Of a DNA stretch of 64,000 nucleotides, positions 11,001 through 22,150 are shown piece after piece. Numbering within the stretch: position 1 is the first letter of the stretch; each line of letters opens with the position of its first letter. The notes beneath the pieces are model-generated. The model worked only from the letters and a program-made list of their open reading frames with translations, was not told where the DNA came from and did no database searches. A program made the translations under genes and the position numbers. The stretch spans positions 186,001-250,000 of the forward strand of contig JABYQQ010000004.1 of NCBI GenBank assembly GCA_022605405.1, written 5' to 3'. The DNA is from Earliella scabrosa. Lineage: Eukaryota > Basidiomycota > Agaricomycetes > Polyporales > Polyporaceae.

Positions 11001-13343
11001 TTCAGGATGTTTGAGAAGGGATGGATCTTGCCGGCGGAACATAGGCGGGGCGGACGGATTGCGATCGAGCGGCTGCCGCTGCCACCAAAGAAGAGGAGAA
11101 AGACATGTGAGTGGTGCGGTTGGTACGGACTGTGAGATGTGGTCGACTCACGTTTGCCTGATTTTGCAGCGCACGAGATGTCTCGCCTGTCGAACGTGAG
11201 CCCTGCTACTGCCGACGCAGCTTTGGAGGGAGAGCCTGCACAAGTTGTCGCAGAGCAGGCACCAACTACGTCCGTCGCGTCTGCGGCATCTGATGCTGGG
11301 CTATTGAAGATATCCGAACTTCCTCAGGCCGGGCCTTCCAGGACATCCGAACCTCCTCAACCCGAGCTTCCAAGTGGTTCCGAACCCCTACCAGACCATC
11401 CTCCCGTTCCATCATCCGATCCGCTCGAGTCCATGGTACAGGAAACTATCTTTCCAGACGCCGAACCCTCGCCGGCTCGTCATATCCGTTCCTCTGAACC
11501 TGTGCCCGTTTCGCCGATCGTCGTCGCACGAACAGCTTCACCTGCCGCAGACGCTGGCAATGCATCTGATGCAACAGTGGATGCGGAGGAACGACCTCAT
11601 ACCACGGAGGAGTCTGATCTGACAGTGGAAGAACCGGGAGCTGCGATAGTGCTCGAGCCCGCCGAGCCCTCCGAAGCTCCGAGTCCAAGAGAAGCACCGG
11701 AGCAGCCAAGTACTACGGAAGAATCAAGAACTGTCCAGGAGCCGTATGTGGAGGAGCGACGTTCTCCCACGTCCGAGCTTCCAGATGTTCCTGAGCCTTC
11801 AATGGAACAACACGCGCTGGATGTTTCAGGTCCTCCCGATGTCCAGGCGGAAGACAGCATGCCTGACGTTCGCAGAACGCCAACACCGGACGCCATGCCA
11901 GAGGGTACGGTCGATCATCAGCCAGAGACGGAGCCTCCTGCGGTCGAAGAGCCAGAGTCAGTACCAATGCCAATCGACGACCCGAAGCTTCCCGATCCCG
12001 AGGCATCACAGGAAGACGTCACCATGCTTGAGTCGGAGCCTGAGGTACTCAATGAAGTGTCGACTGAACTTATACTGTCCACTGCCCCTCCCGCTGTGAC
12101 CGTCGAAGAGCCAAGTGTCGAGCCTCACCCCGCGACACCGCCAGACCCTGACCCCGGAGCACAGCTAGAGCCTCACCCTGAGCCAGAGCCAGAGCCAGAG
12201 CCTCAAGCCGAATCCGAGCCTCAACCTCAGCCCGAGTCCGAGCCAGCGCCCGAGCCCGACGAGGAAAAGGAAGACCCTGGTCCACGACGAATCATCATCA
12301 TCGAAGAGCTCGACACTCCCGCCATCCGTCGCGAGAAGTACCTGCGCAAGAAGGCCGAACGTCTCGCAGCGCGCGAGCGTGCCGCCGCGGCCCTCGCTGC
12401 AGCACAGAGGGCTGCGGAGGGCGTGGACCCGATGGACATCGACTCTGATCTGACTGAATTGTCGGACCTCGACGACGAGTCTCCTCCGCCCGCTCCAGTA
12501 CCGCAACCGCCAGCGCCGGTACCCGTGCCACTCGCCCAGAAGAAACCCCAGCCTGTGCTCGTGGAGCCAGGCGCTATCGTGCTGAAGCCTGGAGAAAGGC
12601 TCGAGGGAGGAACATTGGGTACGTATCCGATACTCTCATTGATCGTTCTCTTCCCTTAACTGATCACGTGTCAACGTACGCAGTCTGGGCCAAAGTTGGT
12701 GAGTACACCTTACTCGAAGCGAGTTTACGAAGTCGCACTGACACTCTTGCAGACTCGTTCCCGTGGTGGCCTGCTGTGGTGTTCGAAGGCGATGACCCGG
12801 AGATCCCGAAGAGCGTCCGCCAGCGTGCGCCCAATCGCGGCGATCCGACAAACGTGCTAGTCCGGTTCTACGAGAAGAACCACAACAACAACTGGTAGGC
12901 CCCTGTCCGTGACCAAACTGTGCTCGTGTCACTGATCTTCCCCTCCACCTCCACAGGGCTTGGGTCAAGCTTCGGAACCTCCGCTATCTTGGCGAGGATG
13001 ATGGTAAGCATCGACTCTTTCGAACGTTCGCTTCACTTGCTAAATGGTCGCCTTGCAGCGCTGGATGCGCAAATGCTTGCGCCGTCGAGTAAGTACCAAC
13101 GCTGGCGGAACAACAACCGCCGAACAGAGTGTCGGAACGCATACCAGTCAGTGAACTCTCACCCCTATTGTTGGTCCTGTGCACTGATGTTGCTCTCCTA
13201 GGGACGCCCTTGCGGAGATGGAGGCTGAGGACGAGGCGGCTTTGATGGAAGCTCATGGTGCCAGTGTGAACGATCAGCCAGGAAGGCTTGACCTCGTACC
13301 GGCCGCGATGGGGGCCGATAGTCCGATGACAGACGTAGAATGA
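8091..13343 (+). CDS. NTO1-like: BRPF/Nto1-type chromatin reader: EPL-like region, PHD, extended PHD, bromodomain, PWWP
   Basis: By family this is the scaffold of MYST-type histone acetyltransferase complexes (NuA3/MOZ-BRPF), reading histone H3 tails and acetyl-lysine. From the ATG at 8091 the order is an enhancer-of-polycomb-like region ([19 protein letters not shown]), a PHD finger ([20 protein letters not shown] ... WLCRKC), an extended PHD ([11 protein letters not shown] ... [12 protein letters not shown] ... [14 protein letters not shown] ... FHATCA) and a bromodomain ([16 protein letters not shown] ... NAMTYNQ). A Pro/Arg-rich basic stretch and a long acidic Pro/Glu-rich segment follow, then a C-terminal PWWP domain ([11 protein letters not shown] ... 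[11 protein letters not shown]). It ends MTDVE at 13343. More than ten introns, roughly 1300 aa. Human BRPF1 has the same order; budding yeast Nto1 lacks the bromodomain and PWWP. No break seen. Confidence 0.9.
12170..12260 (+). repeat. Pro/Glu dipeptide low-complexity run inside the BRPF-type gene
   Basis: Tandem GAGCC/GAGCCA units encode an alternating Glu-Pro run ([11 protein letters not shown] and following [14 protein letters not shown]). The unit is short and imperfect, so length is probably polymorphic between strains. It lies in the disordered acidic linker between the bromodomain and PWWP. Confidence 0.75.
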
Positions 13344-13458
13344 GAGGTGTTTTGGACTGCGATATAACATCTTGTGGCATCGATTATTCCCAATTCCACT
13401 CTATAGTGTCTTGCGCACTTGGCATCTACTCGATGCAAAAATCAAAACAAATGGATAC

Positions 13459-13556
13459 TGGCCAACGCCGGGGTCGAACCGACGACCTTGGCGTACCCTT
13501 TGAGCGTAACCCTCAGAGTATTAGCACCACGCTCTAACCAACTGAGCTAGTCGGCC
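13459..13556 (-). tRNA. tRNA-Ile: tRNA-Ile(AAT) with a 24-nt intron
   Basis: On the minus strand the acceptor stem GGCCGAC pairs with GTTGGCC (one G-U pair) and leaves discriminator A. The D arm is TAGCTCAGTTGGTTAGAGC, the anticodon loop is CTAAT-A followed after the intron by A, and the T arm is GTCGGTTCGACCCCGGC. The 24-nt insert follows the base 3' of the anticodon, the standard nuclear tRNA intron site. Without it the tRNA is 74 nt. Box A and box B are both good. Confidence 0.92.
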
Positions 13557-13722
13557 ATACGGTCAGGGCTGCAGCTGTAAAATATAGCAAGTATTGATCA
13601 TACGGTTGCCGAAAGTTACACTGACAGTAATACTTCACCGGCACCATTCACCCGACACCATCTCGAGTCTCGACCACTTTCTCCACTTTGCTGCACATCT
13701 TACACATCTACAGTGTTATCTC

Positions 13723-14487
13723 ATGCCTCCCTCAAAGAGCGCAAGGTCTGCGTCAATGAAGCAAGCCAAGCTCTCGTTTGCATCCAAGAGGACTGTGTCT
13801 TCTGCCGCGGCGGGCAAGGGAACGAAAGCCTCTACCCGCAAACAGCCCACCCGCTCTGTATCCAGCCCTGAAGCGGCCATTGTCCTCTCTGACAGTTCTG
13901 ACGATGAGCTGGAGGTCCCTGCGCCGAAGAAGCGACGCCTCACTCCCTTGGAAGATATCGAGGACGACGAGAAGACCGAGCGAGAGCGGGAGCCCCTTGA
14001 TCCGTCGGATAAGCGGTGGAGAAAAGCATACGGAGATGCTCGGCGAGAGATGGGCGACATTGAGCCTGGTGAGTACTCACATCTTGCTTGCCCAAGTTGT
14101 GGGGAGGTTGTGGAGGCTGACGGGCGACCTCGTGCATTAGTCCATGCAAAGGGGCAGAAGATGGTCGACCATATATTGCGAGTGTTCGATCTGTGAGTCT
14201 CACTCTTCCTATATGCGCAATCTTGCGCACCTTATACTTGCCCAGGTCCTACCAGTACGGTCCGTGTGTGGGGATCTCTCGTCTGCAACGATGGGAACGC
14301 GCGGAAGCTCTTGGTCTCAACCCTCCGCCTGAGGTGCGTCCCCCACACCCAGCCACAGTCGTGAGACTGCTCACCGTTGCTCTGCTTACCGCCTTATATG
14401 TATGCACAGGTCAAGGCAATTCTCATGACCAAGGAAGGCGATACCGACGAGCGATACACACAGTCGGTCTTCCAAGGCGAAATCTGA
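13723..14487 (+). CDS. POLD4-like: DNA polymerase delta subunit 4 (POLD4/Cdm1-like)
   Basis: The small accessory subunit of replicative DNA polymerase delta. Four exons (13723-14068, 14141-14192, 14246-14333, 14410-14487) give 187 aa with consistent phases. The N-terminus carries MKQAKLSFASKR, a PIP-box-like PCNA-binding motif of the QxxLxxF type, then a Ser-rich acidic linker and a basic KKRRL cluster. The conserved C-terminal core is LRVFDLSYQYGPCVGISRLQ followed by RWERAEALGLNPPPEV, which is characteristic of POLD4. It ends QSVFQGEI. The protein is longer than human POLD4 because of the disordered N-terminus, as in fission yeast Cdm1. Start chosen because it precedes the PIP-like motif in the same exon. 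Confidence 0.88.
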
Positions 14488-15118
14488 TCATGTCGCGCTG
14501 CTTTCGATGCTCTTGATGCTCTCTCTGGACTTTGACGGTATGTGTTGTTGTAACGTAGTGCGCCATGTATCAGTACATCCAAGTACCCTATGTCTCGGCT
14601 AGTCAATGTACTTGTTGCTCGCAGTATCGTGGAGGCGCCGGCCGGTTGTCGGTTATCCGCTTTTCTCGTCCTGCGATGTATCACTGGCAGGCAGAGCACT
14701 CGTGGCGGTGAGACAGAATCATGCATGCACATCTTGTACTGACCTGTGTCCTTCACCAGAATCTTGTCCAGTCTTGAAGCTTGAAGCTAGGCTTCTGGGC
14801 CCCCTGGGCGTGGATGAAGAATCGGGCAGTCTCCGAGACAAACTTGCAGATCGTGGATGATGTCCTACTGGTCAGTACCAACTCAATCTTACTATCATTG
14901 GGGTGCGTGCGATTCTGCCATAACCCGTAACGAATCCTGACTATAACCAGGTACATGAATAGATACATCCGCGCGCAAATAGATAGAATACAGGTCCAAC
15001 GGAAGCCCCCCCGGCTCACAATGTGCCTTGTCACGACCACCATCACGTCAATGTCCGAGTTCGTGGAAGCCCACTCTCGCCCCCAGTCGGGAACGATGAT
15101 ACATGCCCCTCATGCCTG
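14488..15118. other. convergent intergenic spacer
   Basis: A 631-bp gap between POLD4 (+) and the FHA kinase at 15119 (-). No gene supported. AT-rich 3' flanks are likely. Confidence 0.6.
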
Positions 15119-17739
15119 TCACGGTCTCGCAGCGTACCAAGCCATATTCTCCGAGTTGTCCTCCTCCGGGTTGCCCCAGCCACCCCCGCTGAACCCGCTC
15201 GTCGCGACCTGCGCCATGCCCTGAGGAAACGCCATCGGGAGCGCGCTCGCATGCGTGTATCCATTCCCCGACGTGTCCCATTGTCCCATCCCGCGTCGCC
15301 AGTTCGTCAGGCCTGGTGCATTCCTGTGATAGCTCGGCTGCGAGCCGCGGGGGTGGTTCCCGCCCGCCGCAGATTGGGACTGGGGCGTCCCTGCCTGCGC
15401 GGGCCCGCGCTCGGTCACGCTGTTGTCGTGGAGGGAGATTGCGTCTGCGGCGACGCCCGCGGTGACCGGGGGAACCGCCCACTGTACCCGTGGGGCGTTC
15501 GCAGGAGGAGAGAGCGGGCCCGCGTGTAGCATCTGGAGCAAGGGAGAGTGCACGCGCGGGGAGCCGAGGGGTAGTCGGGGCAGTCGGGGAGAGCCCTGTG
15601 TTAAGCGGGCCATGGGCTGCGGCGGCGAGGCGTGGACCGGTCCCGTCGCACTCCCATTCCCGAAGAGCGACGCCCAGGGCGAAGACGCTGCAACTGCATG
15701 AGCCGCGGGCGCGGTCGAGACTTGCGGCAGCGCCTGCACCGCGGCCGCCAATCTGGTGTGCTGGGTGGCGGCTTCATGCAGCCAGGGATGCGACATCGCC
15801 GATGAGCACGACATCCGTTGGTTCGGGTTCTTGGCCAGGAGACGTCGGAGGAAATCGCGACCTGCGGGGAACGATGTGAGTTGTTCGTCTAGTAGAATCG
15901 CTGTCGACGTACATTCGGGGCTCACTTCGGGGCCCTCCAGGAGCGACATGCCAATTATCTCTTTTGTTACTCCCCACAGCCTGCGCACGAGGTAAGGACC
16001 ATATGAGACGACGTCGCAACGGAGAACGGGCGCGGACTCACATCTCCGTGACTGTCACACCGAGACTGAAGCTCTCTGCGAGTGCGTTGTAACCTGGCCC
16101 GAAGGTACCCAACTTGACTTCTGGCGCCATGAACTTGGCTGTGCCGCATGCCGTCTGTCAACGAATGCCGTTAGCGTTTTCCATGACGTCGGACGAGGCG
16201 AGCTCACTCACTACAAGCTGCACATCCGGAAGCATCGCTTTCGCGAGACCAAAGTCGGCCAATTTGATGAACAGGACGTTCTCCGTGCCGGGACCACTGG
16301 TAGTCAATAGGATGTTCGCCGGCTTCAAATCGCGATGGACGAATCCATGGATGTGAAGAAACTTGGGGTAATGGTCAGCTTGTGAACACTGCCATGTATT
16401 GATTGGGAGGGAACCCACCGAGAGCGCATCGCATATCTGGTACGTGATAGATTGTGCCAGCTCGATACCTATGAGCGGGTTAGCGTCGCCGGCTACATGT
16501 GCGTCGAAAGGGTGGCTCATTACGGAGAGGTCCATGGTTTAGCAGATATTGCCTTAGATCTCCTCCTGGCATGTATTCCATAACAACACCTGCGTGACCC
16601 TGTTGAGAACGGATACAATATGAACTTCGATCGCAACTAACCTAATGTCGTTTCATCTTCCGATTTCACTACGTCCTCAATTTTGATGATGTGCTTGTGT
16701 TCTATCGTCGAGAGGACCCGGACCTCCTGCTCGAGGGACATCATTGCATCACGATAATCGGTGTCTTCCTGGGCCCTCCCCTTCCCTTGCCTCTCGGCAT
16801 AGTCTTTGACTGCGCGCTTGGCGATCAACTTGATTGCACACCACTTCTCACTTCGGATATTCCACGCCTTGTATACAATCCCGTAGCCGCCTTGTCCGAG
16901 GACTGTATGGAGTTCGTACAATTTGCCATACATGCTAGGCAATGGCAGGCTCTCCTGTCGGATGCTCTTGGTGCGCTGAGCCTTCTTTGTGAAGTCCAGG
17001 AATTCGAGCTCTATAGATGCCAAGTCAACGCAGTAAGGGGACGGAGCCTGGGCCACGTGGAGTCTGAAAAGTCTGAGAGCACTCACTGTCGTCCTTGAAG
17101 GGCCTGTTGTTATTAGCGTACGCCTCGGGCTTCATGTTGTAAGGGCTGAACGTTATATGGTCACAGTTGTACAAGGGTGAGCTGTCGCTGTTGTAGAGCC
17201 GAATTCCCCGAACCTGCCCAGCACAACGTATAAACGAACACATACCATACCTCGAGTGGACAGTATCAGCAGGGGCGCTCACCCAGGTCCCATTGCGCGA
17301 CCCTAGATCGGTGATCGTGATCTTGGACTGAAAACCTGTGACACCATTCCACTGGATAGAGCAATGAAGACTACCTGCACCCATCGCATGTTTACTAGGA
17401 GGAGCGACATGCAGACACAAAATTGGAGCACTCACTCATGGTTGGGATGTCGAACATACAGTGTACTATGCCCCCTGCGACCTCTCGGGGTTGCTCTGTT
17501 CCGCGACCGAGTCGGTATGTCGTGACCTCCTTTTCCATGTAGAGCATGCGTCGTTCCAAGGTAGGCGAGAGCCACGTCAACGCTCCCCAAGCGGTGGGTG
17601 GAGGACGGAAGGCAGAGTGGCGAGACGCCGCTTGAGTTTGTGATGACATACCTTTGACACTTCCAGTTAGGTATAACTCATATGGAGAAGGCATGGAGTA
17701 GGACTCACTGCTCTCATTCCTCTGCACTGCCAGCTCCAT
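15119..17739 (-). CDS. FHA-domain Ser/Thr protein kinase, paralogue 2
   Basis: Minus-strand multi-exon gene. The most likely start is the ATG at 17739 (MELAVQRNESSES); the upstream GTG at 17769 is not used. The FHA domain has RLGRG (phosphate-binding Arg), SLHCSIQW (His) and GSRNGTWVS (Asn), so its phosphothreonine site looks intact, ending near LYNCDHITFSPYN. The kinase domain has GQGGYGIVYKA, Lys in WCAIKLIAK, GFVHRDLKPAN, KLADFGLAK and MAPEV. The helix-F Asp motif reads AESFSLGV instead of DSWSLG. A long Pro/Ser/Ala/Gly-rich tail follows and ends AWYAARP. It is the most divergent of the four FHA kinases and has the longest tail. Intron positions at 17405-17360 and 17280-17220 were checked by phase; the rest are approximate. 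Confidence 0.78.
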
Positions 17740-17880
17740 CTCGTAAGTAATCGGAGGGTGAGTAACCACTGGTAGCGGGGCAGGGGTATACTAGGGTGCT
17801 AGTAGGACACGGCAGAGCCAAAGAGTAGAGCAAATATACAGCCAAGCAAGAGGAAGAAAGATGGGTTGAATGCTAAGAGT

Positions 17881-18228
17881 TCAACGCAATCGCGGGCGCG
17901 ACATTGCCCGTATGTTCAAGCGGAGGAAATCGGAGTTTACTGAGTTGTCCGACTCACTGGCACTGGCAGTGCCAGGCGGTGAAGTCACATGAGAACGTGG
18001 TACGCCGCCCATTGCTTCGGGCACATAGAGCCAACCGGGGAGCAACAAGAACTCCAGGAGGAAGAGCGCGTACAATATGCTGCAACAGAAGTCGAGGTCA
18101 AAGAGTACTGAGCGGAAGAAGTCGAACCAGGCGAAGGACCATTTCCTGCGGACACAGCCACCAATGCTGCTGACACTGCCACGATCGGGAGGCCACGCGC
18201 CCTGATCGGAAAGCTTGTCCGACGTCAT
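17881..18228 (-). CDS. small hypothetical membrane protein
   Basis: A single uninterrupted frame of 115 aa with ATG and stop. It has one strongly hydrophobic segment (FCCSILYALFLLEFLLLPGW, about residues 48-67) flanked by a basic/aromatic stretch (RRKWSFAWFDFF) before and a Ser/Thr-rich tail after. I recognise no family. It sits between an FHA kinase and a FunK1 kinase on the same strand. It may be a genuine one-pass membrane protein or a chance frame. Confidence 0.35.
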   Translation of the reverse strand: MTSDKLSDQGAWPPDRGSVSSIGGCVRRKWSFAWFDFFRSVLFDLDFCCSILYALFLLEFLLLPGWLYVPEAMGGVPRSHVTSPPGTASASESDNSVNSDFLRLNIRAMSRPRLR

Positions 18229-18289
18229 CTCGAATCAATGCATAACTTTGGCGCCAACAGACAAAGGTGCCGATTTATCACTCCATTCC

Positions 18290-18480
18290 GCATTTCAGCC
18301 TACATGGATCGTGTTGACGATGACTATAACAAGAACCCAGCATGAGGACACTGCTAACGCAAGCACCGCACTACAAGAAAGAGTCACTTGACCAGTTTGC
18401 GAGTCCGAGTCACTTCTGTGGAGATCCGCGCCAGATCTGGTTACATCCATCTCGGGCCAACTCATCTCTTGCCAAGAGCA
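18290..18480. repeat. decayed copy of an FHA-kinase 3' end, downstream of the FunK1 kinase
   Basis: This stretch aligns by eye with 21960-22150, which holds the stop codon and 3' flank of the FHA kinase at 22.1 kb. Shared blocks include CAGCCTACA.GGATC, GTGTTGACGATG and CTACAAGAAAGAG. Even the stop context is kept: GGCAAGAGATGAG here against GGAAAGAGATGAG there. The FunK1 gene ends at 18502, so this is a relic of another kinase family immediately downstream. Confidence 0.7.
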
Positions 18481-18501
18481 AGCAGGCATGCTGAGCTGCT
18501 T

Positions 18502-21357
18502 TCAACTCTCCTCGACGGACTCCAGGGAAGGTGATGCATGCCCGGTCCTCTCGCCATCATCAGACACACCCACGCGTTGTCCGCTCCCTCCCTTCTGTCT
18601 CTTCTGACTCCGGTTCTGACTCCGGTCCGAGGCGTAGTCAGACTCGACATATGTCGACGTCCGCTTCGATCCGGTCGCTGGTCCACTACCGGGGACCTGA
18701 ATTTTGCACTTCTTGAAGAGGTCTTCGTTGGCCGTGAGCCTCCAATCATCCGACCATTTCTCCAGTCGAAGCGAGCTCTGCAGAAATCGCCCAAGAGCAT
18801 CGTGATCTTTGAAAGGAGAATCGGCATATGGATCGAAGGTGGTAGGGTTGGTCGAAGGGAAGACAGGCGCTCCGGAGGGTCGGGAGCCTGCGCCCTTGCC
18901 GGCGACGTCGAACATGTGGTCATACTGGCCGTCGGGCGCGAAGTTGGATATCTCGGTCCTCGGGACAGAAGCTCGCTTCGCGTCCCACAGAGTACTGAGG
19001 CTCGGGAGTCCGTCGGATTCAGGTGTGCCATAGAGAGTATCGAGTGTCGAGAGAGGGACAGAGGAGATGTGCTGATGGCATAACCGCGCAAATTGAGCCA
19101 GAACAACGTTCAAGATGGGATTGCAAACCGCGATGATTGTGGGGTCCGACTTTTGCATTTGCTCGAGCTTCTGTAAGCCACCGATGGAGGCTCCATCGGA
19201 TTCGCGAACGTCCCGACGTTCGTACGTGTTCATGACGAAGGAGTACAGATCGCCTTTGCTAATGTTCGTGGTGATGAAGCGTAGGACCATCTGGTGATGA
19301 ACGTGGATGAAAGACTCGATGTCGTCCGAGACCCGGTAGGGCTTGGTCGGATAGCGCAATGACAGGACTGATCGGTACTGCCAAGTACCCTGGGGACAAT
19401 CTCAGACATCAATGGATTTGAATATGACTCCAAACGTACCGTTCGATCTTGTCGTGTGACGGTCTGCAGATCATCCTTGAGCTTGCATAAGTCCCAGTCC
19501 GAGAGGCGGCCCCCACGTATGACTTCGACCTTGCCATCATTCCCCGGCGTGATGTACTCCCAAATGAGGATATTTGATGCGCTAATGTCCCGGTGCAGAA
19601 CCTCAGCTTGCTCCCAAGCAACCTTGTGAGCTGTAGTATGGAGTTGTGAGATGATGGCACCACCGCTGAACGTGCCTTACTACGTACCATCGAGAGCGAG
19701 CAGTATGATGGACGTCAACTCTCGGAAGTTGGTGAAGTCTGTCAACGGGCGGCAGACCTCTTTGATGCGGATACGATAATGGACGCGACCACGGGAAGAC
19801 ATCTTTCCAGCACATCTCTGAGTAACGGTGCTCTGGACAGTGGTGTCACATGTGACGTCTCCCCCGTACTGGCAGGTGTTGATGTTGGGAACGTTTGCAG
19901 CGCGCAGGCGAGCGTAGATCTCGTGCTCCCGATGGACCCGTGTTGTACTCTCCGTCCTCCAGTAGTCTTTGAGAAAGCAGACGTCGTCTGTTTCGAGATC
20001 GTACGCCACGTAACCACGAGTACAGCGGCCCACGAGCGATTGACTGACAAAGGCAGGACGGCCCACCAGGAGCTTCGACTGGCCGACGGCGAGTTTGACC
20101 ACTGGCCATTGGTTCCGCTTGGTCTCATGCGCCTTCACGTCCCAGCATACTGCACGAACGATACAGTCGCGGATGTAAGGGGTGGACGCGGACGAGAATG
20201 CGTATGCACGCATCTTCGTGATCTCGTCTTTTGACGCGTATGAAGCAGTGGGATCCAACCCGCGTTCCGCCTTGGACATGCCAGCAAGTCGCCAGACGAA
20301 ACGGTGGAGATCGGGTCGATTGCGAGCGCCGTATCGGAACCACTTCGATACGATAGCACCAGCGCGGTCGTAGTAGAGGATACGGGCCTTGTTTCGGTAG
20401 ATGTAGAGCAAGTACACGTGGGTGCGCTGCTGGTGGGCGAAGACCTTGGAGATGTACTCCGAGATCTGGCCGAAGGCTTCGACGCCCTTCTGGCTGTGGG
20501 AGCGGATGAACGCGGCACCGTTGTTACTGGTGAACTCGAAGGCAGAATGGTCGTGGTCTTCTTTCACCTCGATAGGTACGATGACGTCAGGCCATGAGCG
20601 ACGGCCTATCCACGGTCTACGACGCGCCTTCTCCTCATCAGATAGTCTGCTTTGAGAGAACGCGTTATCCAAGTCATCGTGCACAACATGCTGCGCAACG
20701 CGATTGTTGTTGAGGTAAATGCCGAGGTCAACGAGAGTGTCCTTCACAGCTTCTGGGTCGTCGTCATCAGGTGCACGCCAGGAAGACGTGTCAAACACGC
20801 GTAGACCAAGTTGCGTCTGGTCGTTGCGTGCAGCCCCAGCGATTGTCGACGCGATCATCTGACACTACACTGTACCTCAGCACGGGTCGATCTGTGCTTG
20901 GGTGAAAAAGACTCACGATGAGCGGATACTTGGACGACTCCAAGCCAGCTTCCCCAACGCTCGCGTCGTAGTGTAGCTCGTCAAGCTGCTCTTCAGTGGG
21001 ATCCGTACCCGGAACGTAGTCGGCGAACATGGCCGCGAGTTCCACTTCGTGGATATTCCCTTCCATCGTTGCGGCAATGAGTGGGCGGGCGTTCACGGTC
21101 TGCACTGGTTTGACGGCGTTGTCGTTGGTCCGCCCGCCTGGCCTCAGTGGAGTGGGGTGGGTACCTTCGTAGTCGCCACTCGAAGACGCGTTGGAGCTGG
21201 CGCTGGGCGATGTGTCGGGCGGGATAGTTCCGGAGCGCTGCAAGCTTTCTGGGGCAGCGCCAGATTCCGTAGAGGGACGAGGGCGTAACTCTGCGGGAGG
21301 GCGTGATGGGGAACGGTTTGAAAGCTGAGACGAGCCTGAGGGTGCTGCGTTAGCCAT
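18502..21357 (-). CDS. FunK1-family fungal protein kinase, paralogue 1
   Basis: FunK1 kinases are a fungus-specific, protein-kinase-like family expanded in mushrooms; substrates are unknown. Exon 1 (21357-20917) has a Ser/Pro-rich leader and the helix AAMFADYVPGTDPTEEQLDE. Exon 2 starts at 20864 and carries the body: DLGIYLNNN, RRSWPDVIVPIEVKEDHDHS, HQQRTHVYLLYIYRNKARIL, the glycine-rich-equivalent LVGRCTRGYVAY with FLKDYWR, and EHEIYARLR. The next exon gives AEVLHRDISASNILIWEY and GGRLSDWDLC, the HRD and metal-binding Asp motifs, then GTWQYRSVLSLRYPTKPY and the C-lobe. The tail after DTLYGTPESDG is disordered. The catalytic motifs look intact. It ends at 18504-18502, 20 bases upstream of a stop-codon relic of an FHA kinase. 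Confidence 0.85.
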
Positions 21358-21959
21358 GACGGAGATGACAGGAGGGAGGGAAGTTGATATACAGACTAGT
21401 TGCGTCGGCCAACACTTGCTTATATACTGTATCAGTCTATCTCCAATAATCTATTCCTGACTAGGTCAGTACCGCGATACCGGAGGAACTTGGGCAGTAG
21501 CATGCGCTCACCATTAATCTCGCGCACGGCGACTTCAGAGAGCGATGCGCGCCAAGCGTACACGTTTTTATACCAGTGGTTTGCTGCGCTGGAGCAGTCC
21601 TCGAGACAGAAAAGAAGGGTGAACCGTCTGTGTTAATGGCAAGTGACTGAGGACTCGTTGGTTCGACTTCCACCAGCCGTTCACAGAGGATATTCTCACG
21701 CTTCTTAATTAGGCAAGAGGATCTTGGTTCTTTGGCGCAAAGGTTGCAAGCTGATGTTTTGCCTGAAGCGTGCGTGCGACGCTTGTCTTCGCTTCTCCTC
21801 GTAAAACACTGAGTCGTGTAGACTCATGCGCCGTACTCGTGCCAACAACCACTGTCAGCCTGTGCCCGCTCGCCTCGGCCTTCAACGCGCGCCGCCCACT
21901 GTCGCAAGTTGACAAGTTGTTGAAGTAGCCATCTGTATCATTCATCACTCCTCAGGCTT

Positions 21960-22150
21960 AGTACCGCATTACAGCCTACACGGATCTGTGTTGACGATGG
22001 TTATGCTACATACATGGCAAGAAGAACATGCGGACGCTGTGCTGACACAAGTGCCGCACGCTACAAGAAAGAGGCCTGCGCCGTAGCAACCATGAAGAGA
22101 TCCCACGTCTCATACATCCACCTCCATCTCATCTCTTTCCAAGACCTGGG
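21960..22150. repeat. 3' end and flank of FHA kinase 3, shared with 18290-18480
   Basis: The partner of the duplicated segment at 18290-18480, in the same orientation. Here it covers the real stop codon of the FHA kinase (22129-22131) and about 165 bases of its 3' flank. Similarity is clear over most of the length with small indels. Confidence 0.7.

Noticed and set aside
10367..11042. Long minus-strand open frames (208 and 174 codons) opposite the BRPF-type gene
   Set aside because: They are antisense shadows of the GC-rich, low-complexity linker of a clearly homologous + strand gene and show only Arg/Gly/Ser-biased composition.
15023..15529. 168-codon + strand frame downstream of POLD4
   Set aside because: It lies antisense to the Pro/Ser-rich tail of FHA kinase 2 and has no recognisable motif.
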